Source: Clostridiaceae bacterium
GTDB taxonomy: Bacteria > Bacillota > Clostridia > Saccharofermentanales > Saccharofermentanaceae
Reading direction: 5' to 3'
Length of the DNA stretch: 64,000 nucleotides
Assembly (NCBI GenBank): GCA_012729635.1
Contig: JAAYCT010000024.1
Location: 124,001-188,000 of the forward strand
A model generated the notes under the pieces. The model was not told the origin of the DNA. It saw only the letters and a list, made by a program, of their open reading frames with translations, and searched no databases. Both the position numbers and the translations under genes were made by a program. The number at the start of each line of letters is the position of its first letter. Positions within the stretch are counted from its first letter, which is position 1. Shown piece by piece: positions 20,441-28,687 of the stretch.

Positions 20441-21733
20441 TTACGAGTGACCGAATGACTCGATCGGCCTGAACCGGAAGCTGCGCTTGCCTGACGCGTA
20501 ATCTTCCACAATCTGGCCTTTTCCGTATATTTTGTACTTATAGGTAATCAATCCTTCAAGCCCGACCGGTCCGCGTGCGTGAATCTTAGAGGTGCTGATG
20601 CCGACCTCCGCTCCGAAACCGTACTTGTACCCGTCTGAGAACCGTGTGGAACAATTCCAGAAAACATTGCCGGAATCGACCGCATTCATGAATGTTTCGG
20701 CCGATTCGCCGTTTTCCGTAACAATCGCGTCGGTATGTCCCGATCCGAAGTGATTGATGTGCTCGATCGCATCCGCCAGACCATCGACAATTTTTACAGA
20801 CATTTCATAGTCCAGATACTCTTTGTGCCAGTCATCCACCCGGTCGATGTCCAAAATTTTCGCCGACCGCTCGCAACCGTGCAAAGTGACTCCCGCCTCC
20901 GAAAGAGAACGAGCCAGCTCGGGAAGAAGCGGTTCGGCTATTTCCGAGTCGATTAACAGCGTTTCTGCGGCATTGCAGACCGCGACATATTGGGCCTTAC
21001 TGTCAACCACAATCCTCCGGGCCGTTTCGGGCTGAGCATCCTTATGGACATAAACATGACATACCCCGTCCGCATGACCGAGAACCGCAATTCTTGTGTT
21101 GTCCATGATGTAACGCACAAACTCGTTGTTTCCTCTGGGAATGATCAGGTCGATATACTCGTCAAGCTCCAGCATGTCCCGGACCTCTTCCCGGGATTGA
21201 AGAAGGGTAATCCACCCTTCGGGAATACCCGATACGACGGATGCGTCTCGGATAATCGTCGCTAGTATCCGGTTGGTATGTCTCGCCTCTGACCCGCCCT
21301 TCATCAATACCGCGTTACCGGCCTTAAGACAAAGCGATGCAATTTGTACCAATGCGTCCGGTCTGGATTCGAAAATAATGCCGATCACGCCAATCGGGCA
21401 GGAAATCCGGTATAGTGACAGCCCTTCGTCCAGTTGTCTTGCAAGAAGCGTTTTGCCTACGGGATCCTCTAAACCCGATAAACTCTTCAGTCCGTCCACG
21501 ACGCTGTTGAGTTTTTTCGCATCAAAAAGAAGTCGTTTCCGGAGAGGCATGGGAAGTCCGGTTTTCTTCGCTTCATCCAAGTCCTTCTGATTAGCGCCGA
21601 AAATCTCTTCCGCTCGCTCGGAAAGCACTCGGGCGATCTCAAGAAGCGCATTGTTCTTGACACCGGATGACAGCGAATACATACGAAGCGCTGCTTCTTT
21701 GGCATTTTTCGCCTGTCTGATGATATCCGTCAT
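20441..21733 (-). CDS. proA: Gamma-glutamyl phosphate reductase
   Basis: NADPH-dependent reduction of glutamyl 5-phosphate in proline synthesis (430 aa). Aldehyde dehydrogenase fold with the active cysteine in YVAVCNAAETLLID near residue 260, the cofactor region GIIFESRPDAL and the KGGSEA loop, and HGSGHTDAIVTE-type C-terminal signature (here FGSGHTDAIVTEN). SD AAGGAG precedes the ATG. No proB lies beside it, which is unusual since proBA are normally adjacent. First gene of the run proA-rpiB-upp-atp. Confidence 0.97.
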   Translation of the reverse strand: MTDIIRQAKNAKEAALRMYSLSSGVKNNALLEIARVLSERAEEIFGANQKDLDEAKKTGLPMPLRKRLLFDAKKLNSVVDGLKSLSGLEDPVGKTLLARQLDEGLSLYRISCPIGVIGIIFESRPDALVQIASLCLKAGNAVLMKGGSEARHTNRILATIIRDASVVSGIPEGWITLLQSREEVRDMLELDEYIDLIIPRGNNEFVRYIMDNTRIAVLGHADGVCHVYVHKDAQPETARRIVVDSKAQYVAVCNAAETLLIDSEIAEPLLPELARSLSEAGVTLHGCERSAKILDIDRVDDWHKEYLDYEMSVKIVDGLADAIEHINHFGSGHTDAIVTENGESAETFMNAVDSGNVFWNCSTRFSDGYKYGFGAEVGISTSKIHARGPVGLEGLITYKYKIYGKGQIVEDYASGKRSFRFRPIESFGHS

Positions 21734-21756
21734 GCCGATTCTCCTTCTTTGTTTTT

Positions 21757-21768
21757 CTCATTATATCA
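21757..21768 (-). promoter_or_regulatory. Extended -10 promoter of proA
   Basis: A TATAAT hexamer at 21760-21765 on the minus strand is preceded by TGA, giving the extended TGnTATAAT form. The -35 position has no good match, which such promoters tolerate. Start expected about 20 bases before the proA ATG. Confidence 0.55.
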
Positions 21769-21814
21769 AAAAAAACGATTCTCACCGCCTCCAAATATAA
21801 CTGTTCAATGATTC

Positions 21815-21873
21815 TTTTTCCACTTTTTTCCACCCGGAGGCCCTGTGGATAATGTGGAAAACTCTGTGCATAA
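21815..21873. promoter_or_regulatory. Cluster of DnaA boxes
   Basis: Perfect DnaA boxes TGTGGATAA (21844-21852) and TGTGCATAA (21865-21873), with TGTGGAAAA (one mismatch, 21853-21861) between them, all in one orientation. Two weaker reverse copies TTTTTCCAC and TTTTTTCCAC lie at 21815-21823 and 21824-21833. Such packing is typical of oriC or of a DnaA-binding regulatory cluster. No dnaA, dnaN or AT-rich unwinding element was found beside it, so it may be a DnaA-titrating or control site instead of the origin. Confidence 0.6.
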
Positions 21874-22081
21874 CTATGAAACAAAGCTTTGCGGACTTTC
21901 GTCCCCGAAAACTCTTGAAATCAGGGATTTTCTATTTCTTGTAATGGTGAAGTTCGAAACGTGTTAATTTTAAGTAAACGCTTGTATCTCCCGACATGAG
22001 GGTTTTTGCGGCATCGCCGTGAATGAATGTTCGGGAGACTGTCTTTTCCGGGCGGACATCATTGAAATGATATCAATCTCG
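21874..22081. other. Non-coding stretch with a strong hairpin
   Basis: No gene was found. At 21987-22038 the sequence folds into a hairpin: TCTCCCGACAT pairs with ATGTTCGGGAGA with one bulged base, and an inner stem CGGC/GCCG sits at the top. It lies downstream of the methyltransferase gene in its direction of transcription, but no T run follows at once, so it is not a standard terminator. Confidence 0.4.
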
Positions 22082-23287
22082 TTATCGGTCGGTCGCACGA
22101 CGAAAATAATGGCTCATTTCACAAAGTATTTCTCCGTTATAGAGCTTCCTTCGTTTATCGGCCGGACGCCCCGCCGCCGCCTCGAATTCACCGACCGGCG
22201 AAATGACGGATAACCGAATTCCGTCTCTGCAGAATCCGTTTTCGTCCAAATACAGTTTTGCCGTTCGCTCGAAAAGCGATTTTGTTTCCTCTTCCGTCCG
22301 CATTCTGTGTCCGTACGGAGGATTGGTGATAATCAACTGGCGATCTATGCCCGTCCACAAGGAAAGCGCATCGGTTGTTTGCCTAAACGCATCCTCCGTC
22401 TTGAAGCGTACAAAGGCGGAAACTCCGGCATTTCGGGCATTCATTGACGCAATCTCCACCGACTCCGAGTCGATGTCCGAACCAAAAAAGCACGGTTCCC
22501 CTAAAGGCTCGGAAATGCGCAAATCTCTGGCCTCTTCCCTCGCTCGTTCAAACGGGATTTTCCCGACGAACGGCCACCTTTCCGCCCGGAACGCTCGATT
22601 GAGACCGGGTGCGATCTTATGAGCAATCATCGCCGCTTCGATAACGATGGTTCCCGATCCGCAGAAAGGATCCACAAGCGCTTCTTTTTCGTAAGGATGA
22701 AATCGGGAAAGCGTCGTCATCCCGGCCGCAAGTGTCTCACGAAGCGGGGCAAGACCGGCAATCGGTCGATATCCGCGCTTGTGCAGTCCGTCGCCGGAGG
22801 TATCGATCATCACACGGACCCGGTCGGCAACGATACCAAACATGATTTTTACAATACCCAACGTTTCGTCCTCGTAGACTCGTCCGGTTTCCGGCCTGCC
22901 TTTTGCGCGAAGAAGCCTTTTTACCACCGCTTTTTTACAAATGCCCTGGCAAGCCGGGATTGCAAACAGTTTGGATTTGCGTGAATACCCGTCGACATGA
23001 AACGCAAAGGATTCGGGAATATACTCTTCCCAGCAAATGGAGTTAACTCCTTCATACAGCTCATCAAAAGAACCCGCGTCGAAATTACCGACGCAGAGAA
23101 GCACGCGCTCCCCCCTTCGGACCCACAAATTTGTACGCGCAATAGCGGCCGGAACATCCGGTTCCGGAACGGACAGAAGTACCGATCCGTCCCGCACGGT
23201 AATCCGGTCGCTCGGATACCCGACCGCTTCGAGATCTTCCCGAATCAAGCTCTCCAATCCGAACAAAGAGGATATGAAAAGTTCCAT
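22082..23287 (-). CDS. THUMP-domain RNA methyltransferase (RlmL/YpsC type)
   Basis: SAM-dependent N2-guanine methyltransferase for 23S rRNA, judged by family (401 aa). The N-terminal ferredoxin-like and THUMP region covers about 1-160. The Rossmann methyltransferase domain follows, with DPFCGSGTIVIEAAM (motif I), GSDIDSESV (motif II) and the catalytic NPPYGHR (motif IV). The ATG at 23287 has GGAGG five bases upstream. It ends a likely operon with the hydrolase and nagB genes upstream. The exact target nucleotide cannot be read from the sequence. Confidence 0.9.
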   Translation of the reverse strand: MELFISSLFGLESLIREDLEAVGYPSDRITVRDGSVLLSVPEPDVPAAIARTNLWVRRGERVLLCVGNFDAGSFDELYEGVNSICWEEYIPESFAFHVDGYSRKSKLFAIPACQGICKKAVVKRLLRAKGRPETGRVYEDETLGIVKIMFGIVADRVRVMIDTSGDGLHKRGYRPIAGLAPLRETLAAGMTTLSRFHPYEKEALVDPFCGSGTIVIEAAMIAHKIAPGLNRAFRAERWPFVGKIPFERAREEARDLRISEPLGEPCFFGSDIDSESVEIASMNARNAGVSAFVRFKTEDAFRQTTDALSLWTGIDRQLIITNPPYGHRMRTEEETKSLFERTAKLYLDENGFCRDGIRLSVISPVGEFEAAAGRPADKRRKLYNGEILCEMSHYFRRATDR

Positions 23288-23320
23288 GCTCACCTCCGGC
23301 TCCGCAGTCCGAACCGTCCT

Positions 23321-24205
23321 TTATTTTTCCCGTGCAGTCGATCCGGGTTTATTGAACGGCAGGGACTCGATCCATCGAAACATCACCTTCAGAGGATCGG
23401 ACTCTTCCGGATCTTCAAAAAAAACACCCATGACCAAGTTGGAGTGAAAAATGTCTTCATCGCGAATAATCATGGAGACAGCGGTTTTCGGCTTAAGAAG
23501 ATTCACGTGATCTACAAAAAGCTTCTCATTCTCGACCGCGCTGATCGGATCATTCTGTGCGTGAATGCATAAAACCTTGGTCGGCTCGCTGCCGTCCGCC
23601 AGTGAAATCGGTTCGGCGGTTTTCCGGTCGAAATTTTTCTCGAACAGCGCTTCGATCATCAATTGTGTGGTCGCCGGATATTCAACGCCGAAGGAGAGAA
23701 CCCCGCCGAGTGAGATGAGTCCTCGCAACATCCGGTTATCGAGACCGAATTCCTCCTGCAATTTTTTATCGTAGGTCAGGATGCCGCCGAGATGTCCCCC
23801 CGCGGAGGACCCGACGACTACAATGTTATCGGTGTTTACTCCTTTGGACTGAAGGAGCTTCAGCCCTTTGAAAAGACCCTTGAAAATATCCCGCGCCTGG
23901 GCCGGATACTTAAATATCGGGGCATGACGGTATCCTAATGACAGAGTATGATACCCCATATCCGAAAATTTTTTCCCGATGTATTTGTACCGGCTCGGAG
24001 ATCCGGACATCCAGCCTCCTCCGTGGATATATACAATCACGCGCTGTTTAATCGATCCGGTCGGTGCAAAATACAAATAATACTGTTTCGGATCCCTTCC
24101 GAATGAATGCTTTTCGGCTTTGACCTCGCTGTTTTTGATGGCTTGGTCCAGCCTCAATTTGGGTATTGTCAGCACTTCGCCCAAGGCGTTTTTCGGATCC
24201 TGCAT
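23321..24205 (-). CDS. Alpha/beta hydrolase of the HSL/acetyl-esterase type
   Basis: Predicted esterase (294 aa). It has the oxyanion motif YIHGGGWMSG near residue 80, the nucleophile elbow VVGSSAGGHLGG near residue 152, an acid in HAQNDPISAVE and a histidine in DIFHSNLV near the C-terminus. This makes a full Ser-Asp-His triad. No signal peptide is seen, so it acts in the cytoplasm. The substrate is unknown; the position between nagB and an RNA methyltransferase gives no clear hint, though removal of acyl groups from sugars would fit nagB. GGAG precedes the ATG. Confidence 0.85.
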   Translation of the reverse strand: MQDPKNALGEVLTIPKLRLDQAIKNSEVKAEKHSFGRDPKQYYLYFAPTGSIKQRVIVYIHGGGWMSGSPSRYKYIGKKFSDMGYHTLSLGYRHAPIFKYPAQARDIFKGLFKGLKLLQSKGVNTDNIVVVGSSAGGHLGGILTYDKKLQEEFGLDNRMLRGLISLGGVLSFGVEYPATTQLMIEALFEKNFDRKTAEPISLADGSEPTKVLCIHAQNDPISAVENEKLFVDHVNLLKPKTAVSMIIRDEDIFHSNLVMGVFFEDPEESDPLKVMFRWIESLPFNKPGSTAREK

Positions 24206-24292
24206 CGTTTTCTCCTTCGGGACATTCCTTCGGTCCTGCGATGCGTCGGTTTCGCGGACGATCGGTGATCGACAGATGACGAATAACCTGTG

Positions 24293-25099
24293 CTAGGACG
24301 CAATGACCTTTTCACAATGACGATAGTGGTCGATGTTTTTCAGTTCGGAGGCCGCTTCTTCGTCGAGAACGACCGTCGCTTTTCCGGCATAGAGTTGGAT
24401 TGCGGAAGCCGTAATCTGTGATGTTACGGGACCTTCAATCGCTTGCCTCACAACATTGGCCTTCTTTTTTCCGTTTGCAATCATCAGGATGCTTTTTGCC
24501 TCAAGAATCGTACCGATCCCCATCGTGATTGCAAAATGCGGCATGTCTTCCCGGAGAAATCCGGCGGCGCGATAAAACAATTCATAATTATCATCGAGCG
24601 TTTGCCGGGTCAGCGTTTCGATGCGGGTTCGTGACGCAAGAGATGATCCCGGCTCATTAAAAGCCCAGTGTCCGTCTCCGCCGATCCCGAGAAGTTGAAG
24701 ATCAATTCCGCCCGCTTCGCGAATGGCCTTCTCATAGTGTTTACAAAACTCTTCCGGATTGTCGGAAAGCCCGTCCGGAACCCGGGTATTCTCGGGTAGA
24801 ATATCAATGTGTCGAAAGAGTTCCTCATGCATGAAACGCGCATAGCTCTGATCCGCGGAATACGGTTGCTCCGGATTAAAACCGATGCCGAGATATTCGT
24901 CGAGATTAAAGGTTCTTACTTTCGAAAAACAAAGCCCCTCCTCCCGGTGCTTCCGAATCAACTCCCGGTAGGTTCCGATCGGTGTTCCTCCGGTTGCAAG
25001 ACCGAGAACGCAATCCGGCTTTTTGCGGACAAGTTCGGCAATCCGATTCGCTGTGTAAAGGCTCATTTGTTCATAGTCGGACCGGATAATAACATCCAT
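24293..25099 (-). CDS. nagB: Glucosamine-6-phosphate deaminase
   Basis: Converts glucosamine 6-phosphate to fructose 6-phosphate and ammonia (268 aa). Motifs: LGLATGGTPIGTYREL (phosphate loop), FNLDEYLGI with the catalytic aspartate, and LLGIGGDGHWAFNEPG with the catalytic histidine, followed by the SLASRTR loop. The family usually reads GHIGFNEP; here it is GHWAFNEP. GGAGG lies before the ATG. No nagA or amino-sugar transporter is beside it in the window. Confidence 0.96.
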   Translation of the reverse strand: MDVIIRSDYEQMSLYTANRIAELVRKKPDCVLGLATGGTPIGTYRELIRKHREEGLCFSKVRTFNLDEYLGIGFNPEQPYSADQSYARFMHEELFRHIDILPENTRVPDGLSDNPEEFCKHYEKAIREAGGIDLQLLGIGGDGHWAFNEPGSSLASRTRIETLTRQTLDDNYELFYRAAGFLREDMPHFAITMGIGTILEAKSILMIANGKKKANVVRQAIEGPVTSQITASAIQLYAGKATVVLDEEAASELKNIDHYRHCEKVIAS

Positions 25100-25182
25100 T
25101 TTCTTTTCCTCCGTTGAAAAAGTTGGTCGGAAGTTTCGTTTATCCGAAACCGCCGCAATCAGTTTGGACCGCTCCTCTTCGA

Positions 25183-26373
25183 TCAGTCCGTATAATTGTC
25201 GAAATAGCCCTGTATGAGAACGATCGGCGTTCCCTTGTCTCCGCTTCCCGATGTCAAGTCACTCAAGGATCCGATCAGATCGCTGATTCTCCTCGGGGTC
25301 GTTCCCTGAGAGACCATTTTGCCCGTAAGATCCGCATCCTTTTTCTTAATGTATTCGGATATCGCGTCCTCCAGTTCTTGGCCGTTCAAGTGGCTGAACT
25401 CATTGTCCGCAAGATACTTGAGTTTCACTTCGTTCGGTTGTCCGCTCAGTCCGGATGTAAAGGCGGGGGAAACGACCGGATCGGCTAACTCCCAAATCTT
25501 ACCGACCGGATCCTTAAAGGCACCATCGCCGTATATCATCACCTCGACGCGCTTCCCGGTCCGCTCCATAATCATCTTTTGAATGCCCTCTACAACCGGT
25601 TGACAATCCCTCGGGAAAAGTTTTATCGATTCCTCGGTCGCTTTATTGCTGCCGAGCAGACCGTATTTCTCGTTGAATCCGCTTCCGTCGGCCGGACGGA
25701 TCAATATTTCGTCCAAACCGTACACTTTCATTGCCCCGGCTTCCGTCAGTCTCCTTTTGGTTCTTTCTCTGGTATGGATATCGCAATGCAACACATAAGG
25801 CGTATACTCCAGAATGGTTTTACATTCGTTGGCAAGAATGACTTCCACTTCGCAGTTTTCGTTTCGGATAAGATCCTTGTAGTATTCAATATAGTCAACA
25901 CCGGTAAACGGATGTTTCTCGTAACCGAAGAGAAATCGAAACCGCTCTTCGCTTAAAACATCGGTCCAGGGATTCACGCCTTTTTCATCCAAGCGGTCAA
26001 GATCCACCAGATGATTTCCTACCTCGTCGGACGGATAACTGAGCATCAGGACGATTTTTCGGGCACCGCGGGCAATTCCCTTCAGACAGATGGCAAAGCG
26101 ATTCCGACTGAGGATCGGGAAAATAACTCCGACGGTTTTCCCGTCGAATTTGTCCCTGATATCACAGGCAATCTGATCAACCGTTGCGTAATTTCCCTGT
26201 GCACGCGCAACCACGGCTTCCGTGACGGAAATGACATCCCGGTCATGGAGCGAAAACCCTTCGCTCTCGGCCGCAGCAATGACGCTGTCGGAAACAATCT
26301 GAATAATATCGTCTCCTTTGCGCACAATCGGCGCTCTGATTCCTCTTGATATCGTTCCGACCAGACGTTCCAT
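25183..26373 (-). CDS. CofE-like coenzyme F420-0:glutamate ligase family protein
   Basis: 396 aa. The N-terminal half has the CofE-like start (VGTISRGIRAPIVRKGDDI) and the metal and GTP region AVVARAQGNYATVDQIACDIRDKF. In archaea and Actinobacteria CofE adds glutamate to F420-0. Clostridia generally make no F420, and no other F420 gene is seen here, so the substrate is unknown; the name describes the fold only. The C-terminal half (GDGAFKDPVGKIWELADP and following) is characteristic of this clostridial branch. ATG at 26373 is set by GGAGG. The neighbours are nagB and a membrane protein. Confidence 0.8.
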   Translation of the reverse strand: MERLVGTISRGIRAPIVRKGDDIIQIVSDSVIAAAESEGFSLHDRDVISVTEAVVARAQGNYATVDQIACDIRDKFDGKTVGVIFPILSRNRFAICLKGIARGARKIVLMLSYPSDEVGNHLVDLDRLDEKGVNPWTDVLSEERFRFLFGYEKHPFTGVDYIEYYKDLIRNENCEVEVILANECKTILEYTPYVLHCDIHTRERTKRRLTEAGAMKVYGLDEILIRPADGSGFNEKYGLLGSNKATEESIKLFPRDCQPVVEGIQKMIMERTGKRVEVMIYGDGAFKDPVGKIWELADPVVSPAFTSGLSGQPNEVKLKYLADNEFSHLNGQELEDAISEYIKKKDADLTGKMVSQGTTPRRISDLIGSLSDLTSGSGDKGTPIVLIQGYFDNYTD

Positions 26374-26517
26374 ATCGAATTCCTCCTTGCAACCCAATCA
26401 TTATAATGCGAAAAATCGACAGAATCAAAGGTTTTCCATCTCTTTTCGACATAATATTCAAATCCGCGATCAAAACAAATGTTTTCGACAGATCTGCGTT
26501 TTAAACGGATTCCCGGT

Positions 26518-27303
26518 TTACGGATATTGATTCGGAGTTTGAACGTGAACAAATCTCAGGTTCGGAAACTGCTGCTCCATATATTCATCCGGGAACCATC
26601 GATCCATGATGCGTTGGATTTCGAATCGCTGATCCGCACGAATTTGCCTTTCGGCCCACCTGCGAACCGCAAAAAAGGTTACGCCGAAATTGATAGCCAT
26701 GAAAATACACAAGATCGCCGTCACCGTCTTTCCGGCTTTTTTCGGAATTTTCAGAAGAATCAGCGAAATCGACGGAAGCATTATCTTAAGCCAAAAGACC
26801 GCAAGAATCCCCCAAAAGAAAGCATACTTCAAATTGGTTCTTCCCTGAATGTCCATCATATCGCTGTATTGCCATGAAACGGAGGAAAAAACAGATTCCT
26901 GAATGAGCGAACAGAAAAACTCAACCAAACAGCCGATCCCCATTCCCGCCGCAAGAACAGCCGGCAAAGGATGCTTCCGAAGGTAGTACAACACAACGGT
27001 CATCAGGACCCCGCCGACGCCGTAAACCATATTCAGGGGTGCCCAAACAAAGGTGGCGCGACTTTCAATTCTACCGGTCCGAATCAGCCAATATACGGTC
27101 TCGATTATTACCCCGAACGCTCCGGAAAAGAGAAAAATCCAAAAGAGCTTACAGGGACAAAGACCAATCGCAAAATGATTGCGATTGCGTTCGATGGCTT
27201 CGATGGCAGTGATGCTAAATGGATGCGGATATGATTTTTCCGGGCTGTTCTTCGCTATACATTTCATTTTCGAAAAGTGACCAAAGTCCCCCCTTATGAA
27301 CAT
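26518..27303 (-). CDS. CmpB-like (PF06541-type) membrane protein
   Basis: Integral membrane protein (up to 261 aa) of the family often labelled putative ABC transporter permease, with no transporter evidence. It has about five hydrophobic segments. Family marks are FLFSGAFGVIIETVYWL, the extracellular WAPLNMVYGVGGVLM, GCLVEFFCSLIQE and the WQYSDMMDIQGRTNLKYAFFWG segment. The start is unsure: neither the ATG at 27303 nor the one at 27267 has a good SD. A long hydrophilic C-terminus follows the last helix. The function is unknown. Confidence 0.7.
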   Translation of the reverse strand: MFIRGDFGHFSKMKCIAKNSPEKSYPHPFSITAIEAIERNRNHFAIGLCPCKLFWIFLFSGAFGVIIETVYWLIRTGRIESRATFVWAPLNMVYGVGGVLMTVVLYYLRKHPLPAVLAAGMGIGCLVEFFCSLIQESVFSSVSWQYSDMMDIQGRTNLKYAFFWGILAVFWLKIMLPSISLILLKIPKKAGKTVTAILCIFMAINFGVTFFAVRRWAERQIRADQRFEIQRIMDRWFPDEYMEQQFPNLRFVHVQTPNQYP

Positions 27304-27330
27304 CGGTACCCATTCGTCAACTCATTATAA

Positions 27331-27370
27331 TCGAAAAGCAAACGCCCGGCAAACGAAGTTATGCCGGGCG
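27331..27370 (-). terminator. Intrinsic terminator of the tRNA gene
   Basis: Perfect 8-base stem CGCCCGGC/GCCGGGCG (27343-27350 and 27363-27370) with a 12-base loop, followed on the minus strand by GTTTGCTTTTC. It lies directly after the tRNA. Confidence 0.85.
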
Positions 27371-27375
27371 TCTGG

Positions 27376-27449
27376 TATTCCCGAGCGGATTCGAACCGCT
27401 GGCCTACCGCTTAGGAGGCGGTCGCTCTATCCTTCTGAGCTACGGGAAC
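27376..27449 (-). tRNA. tRNA-Arg (anticodon CCU)
   Basis: Full cloverleaf on the minus strand. Acceptor GTTCCCG/CGGGAAT has a G-U first pair and discriminator A. The D stem is GCTC/GAGC. The anticodon stem is ACCGC/GCGGT with loop CTCCTAA, anticodon CCT. The T stem is AGCGG/CCGCT around TTCGAAT. CCA is not encoded. It reads AGG arginine codons. Confidence 0.97.
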
Positions 27450-27537
27450 ACGAACGCGGAAATTATACAATATTTGCGGTCTTCGAAACAACCCGATGAT
27501 CTGCGGAATATTCTTTGTCTTTGCGACCGCACCCCCA

Positions 27538-28683
27538 TTATAGCAATTTTTCCGCCACACAAGAAAAAGAAGACAATACAATCAACGCAATTGCAATCAT
27601 CAGAAATATGAACGGAAGACCGTCGACCGAATTCGGACGATTCCCGAAAATCAGTTTTCGATTGAAAACGCGAATAAAGGACACCAATCCCGTGAGAAAA
27701 ACCCAAAAGAGCAGGATCAGGACTGTATACCGGGCGACCGACAGCAGGATTCCGGACGACATTTCCGCTTGCGAAAAAAAATAACTCAGCAAATAGAGCA
27801 CGATCCCAACCTGAGCGGGAAAAAGAAACGATTTGGGTATATCCTCGATTCCTTTTTCGCTTTTTTTGCGAGAAAAAAGGAAAAAGACAGCGGCGAATAC
27901 GGTATGAATCAGTACGACTGTCGGCGGAATCAAAACCGCCGATTGTCCGAAAACCCATAATCCGTAAGCGGCGGCATAGGATAACAGCCCGAAAAAAAGG
28001 ATGAACAGGAACAAAGAAAGCAAATACCCGAAGAAAGCTCTTTCCCTGTGGATTTCCGGAAACGGAACCCGATTCGCCCGGTCTTTCCCGTCTTTGGCAT
28101 ACACATCAAAAATATCCCGGTTCTTTTTTCTTAATATCAATCGGAAAAGGATGATAAGAGCACTTAATCCAAGTGCGGCGGACGAATCATTTTCTAAATA
28201 CGGAATACTTCTCTCGACACCGAGCCCGGTGTGAATATCCGCCAGTGTTCCCGAAGAACATATTTCTCTGACTGCGGAAAATAGAAGAATCGTCACCGTG
28301 AAGCCAACAAAAAGAAGCGCAACGGGAAGGGACCCTCTTTCTTTTTTTCGGTCGATCCGCTCCGAAACCATCGGAACGAGAAGAAGCGCATAGAGCACCT
28401 CAATCCAAATGCTCCCGTACTCTTGAGGACCCGGCGGGAAGAGTCGGGCATAAAAAACAGAGACAACGATTGCGGATCCGATCGCAAAAAACTCCGCAAT
28501 CAGGACCCGTGTAAAAAGCTTATATCCGACGGAGGCGAAGGAGAATCGAAACAGCAGGAGCAAACCGACTACCGCCGTGGTACGAATCGCTTCGTGAACC
28601 GATCCCGATCGAAAAATAATGATCAGTCCGAGACATAACAGAGTGTAAAAAGAAAAGGGTCGGGAGGATTTACTGTCTGTCAT
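27538..28683 (-). CDS. RnfE-RnfA-like fused membrane protein lacking iron-sulfur cysteines
   Basis: 381 aa with about ten hydrophobic segments. Residues 55-155 resemble RnfE: a segment like the RnfE C-terminal GLGFTLAL..REILGSGTL appears as FVGFTVTILLFSAVREICSSGTL at 125-147. The C-terminal residues 339-375 resemble the end of RnfA (RxLxxxxxPxxxxGLPIxxxxA). A hydrophilic loop at 185-215 joins the halves. In true RnfA and RnfE the conserved LG(L/I)CP and NC cysteines bind a membrane 2Fe-2S cluster; LLLVPM stands where LIxxNC is expected. It follows rnfG by four bases. The assignment is inferred from pattern and position and is the least certain of the cluster. Confidence 0.55.
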   Translation of the reverse strand: MTDSKSSRPFSFYTLLCLGLIIIFRSGSVHEAIRTTAVVGLLLLFRFSFASVGYKLFTRVLIAEFFAIGSAIVVSVFYARLFPPGPQEYGSIWIEVLYALLLVPMVSERIDRKKERGSLPVALLFVGFTVTILLFSAVREICSSGTLADIHTGLGVERSIPYLENDSSAALGLSALIILFRLILRKKNRDIFDVYAKDGKDRANRVPFPEIHRERAFFGYLLSLFLFILFFGLLSYAAAYGLWVFGQSAVLIPPTVVLIHTVFAAVFFLFSRKKSEKGIEDIPKSFLFPAQVGIVLYLLSYFFSQAEMSSGILLSVARYTVLILLFWVFLTGLVSFIRVFNRKLIFGNRPNSVDGLPFIFLMIAIALIVLSSFSCVAEKLL

Positions 28684-28687
28684 TCTG

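Noticed and set aside
21815-21873. Chromosomal origin oriC
   Set aside because: Boxes are present, but dnaA, dnaN and an AT-rich unwinding region are absent, so only a DnaA box cluster is reported.
21970-21986. Catabolite response element (cre) near the hairpin
   Set aside because: AAGTAAACGCTTGTA has two mismatches to the cre consensus, one in a key position, and no sugar gene follows.
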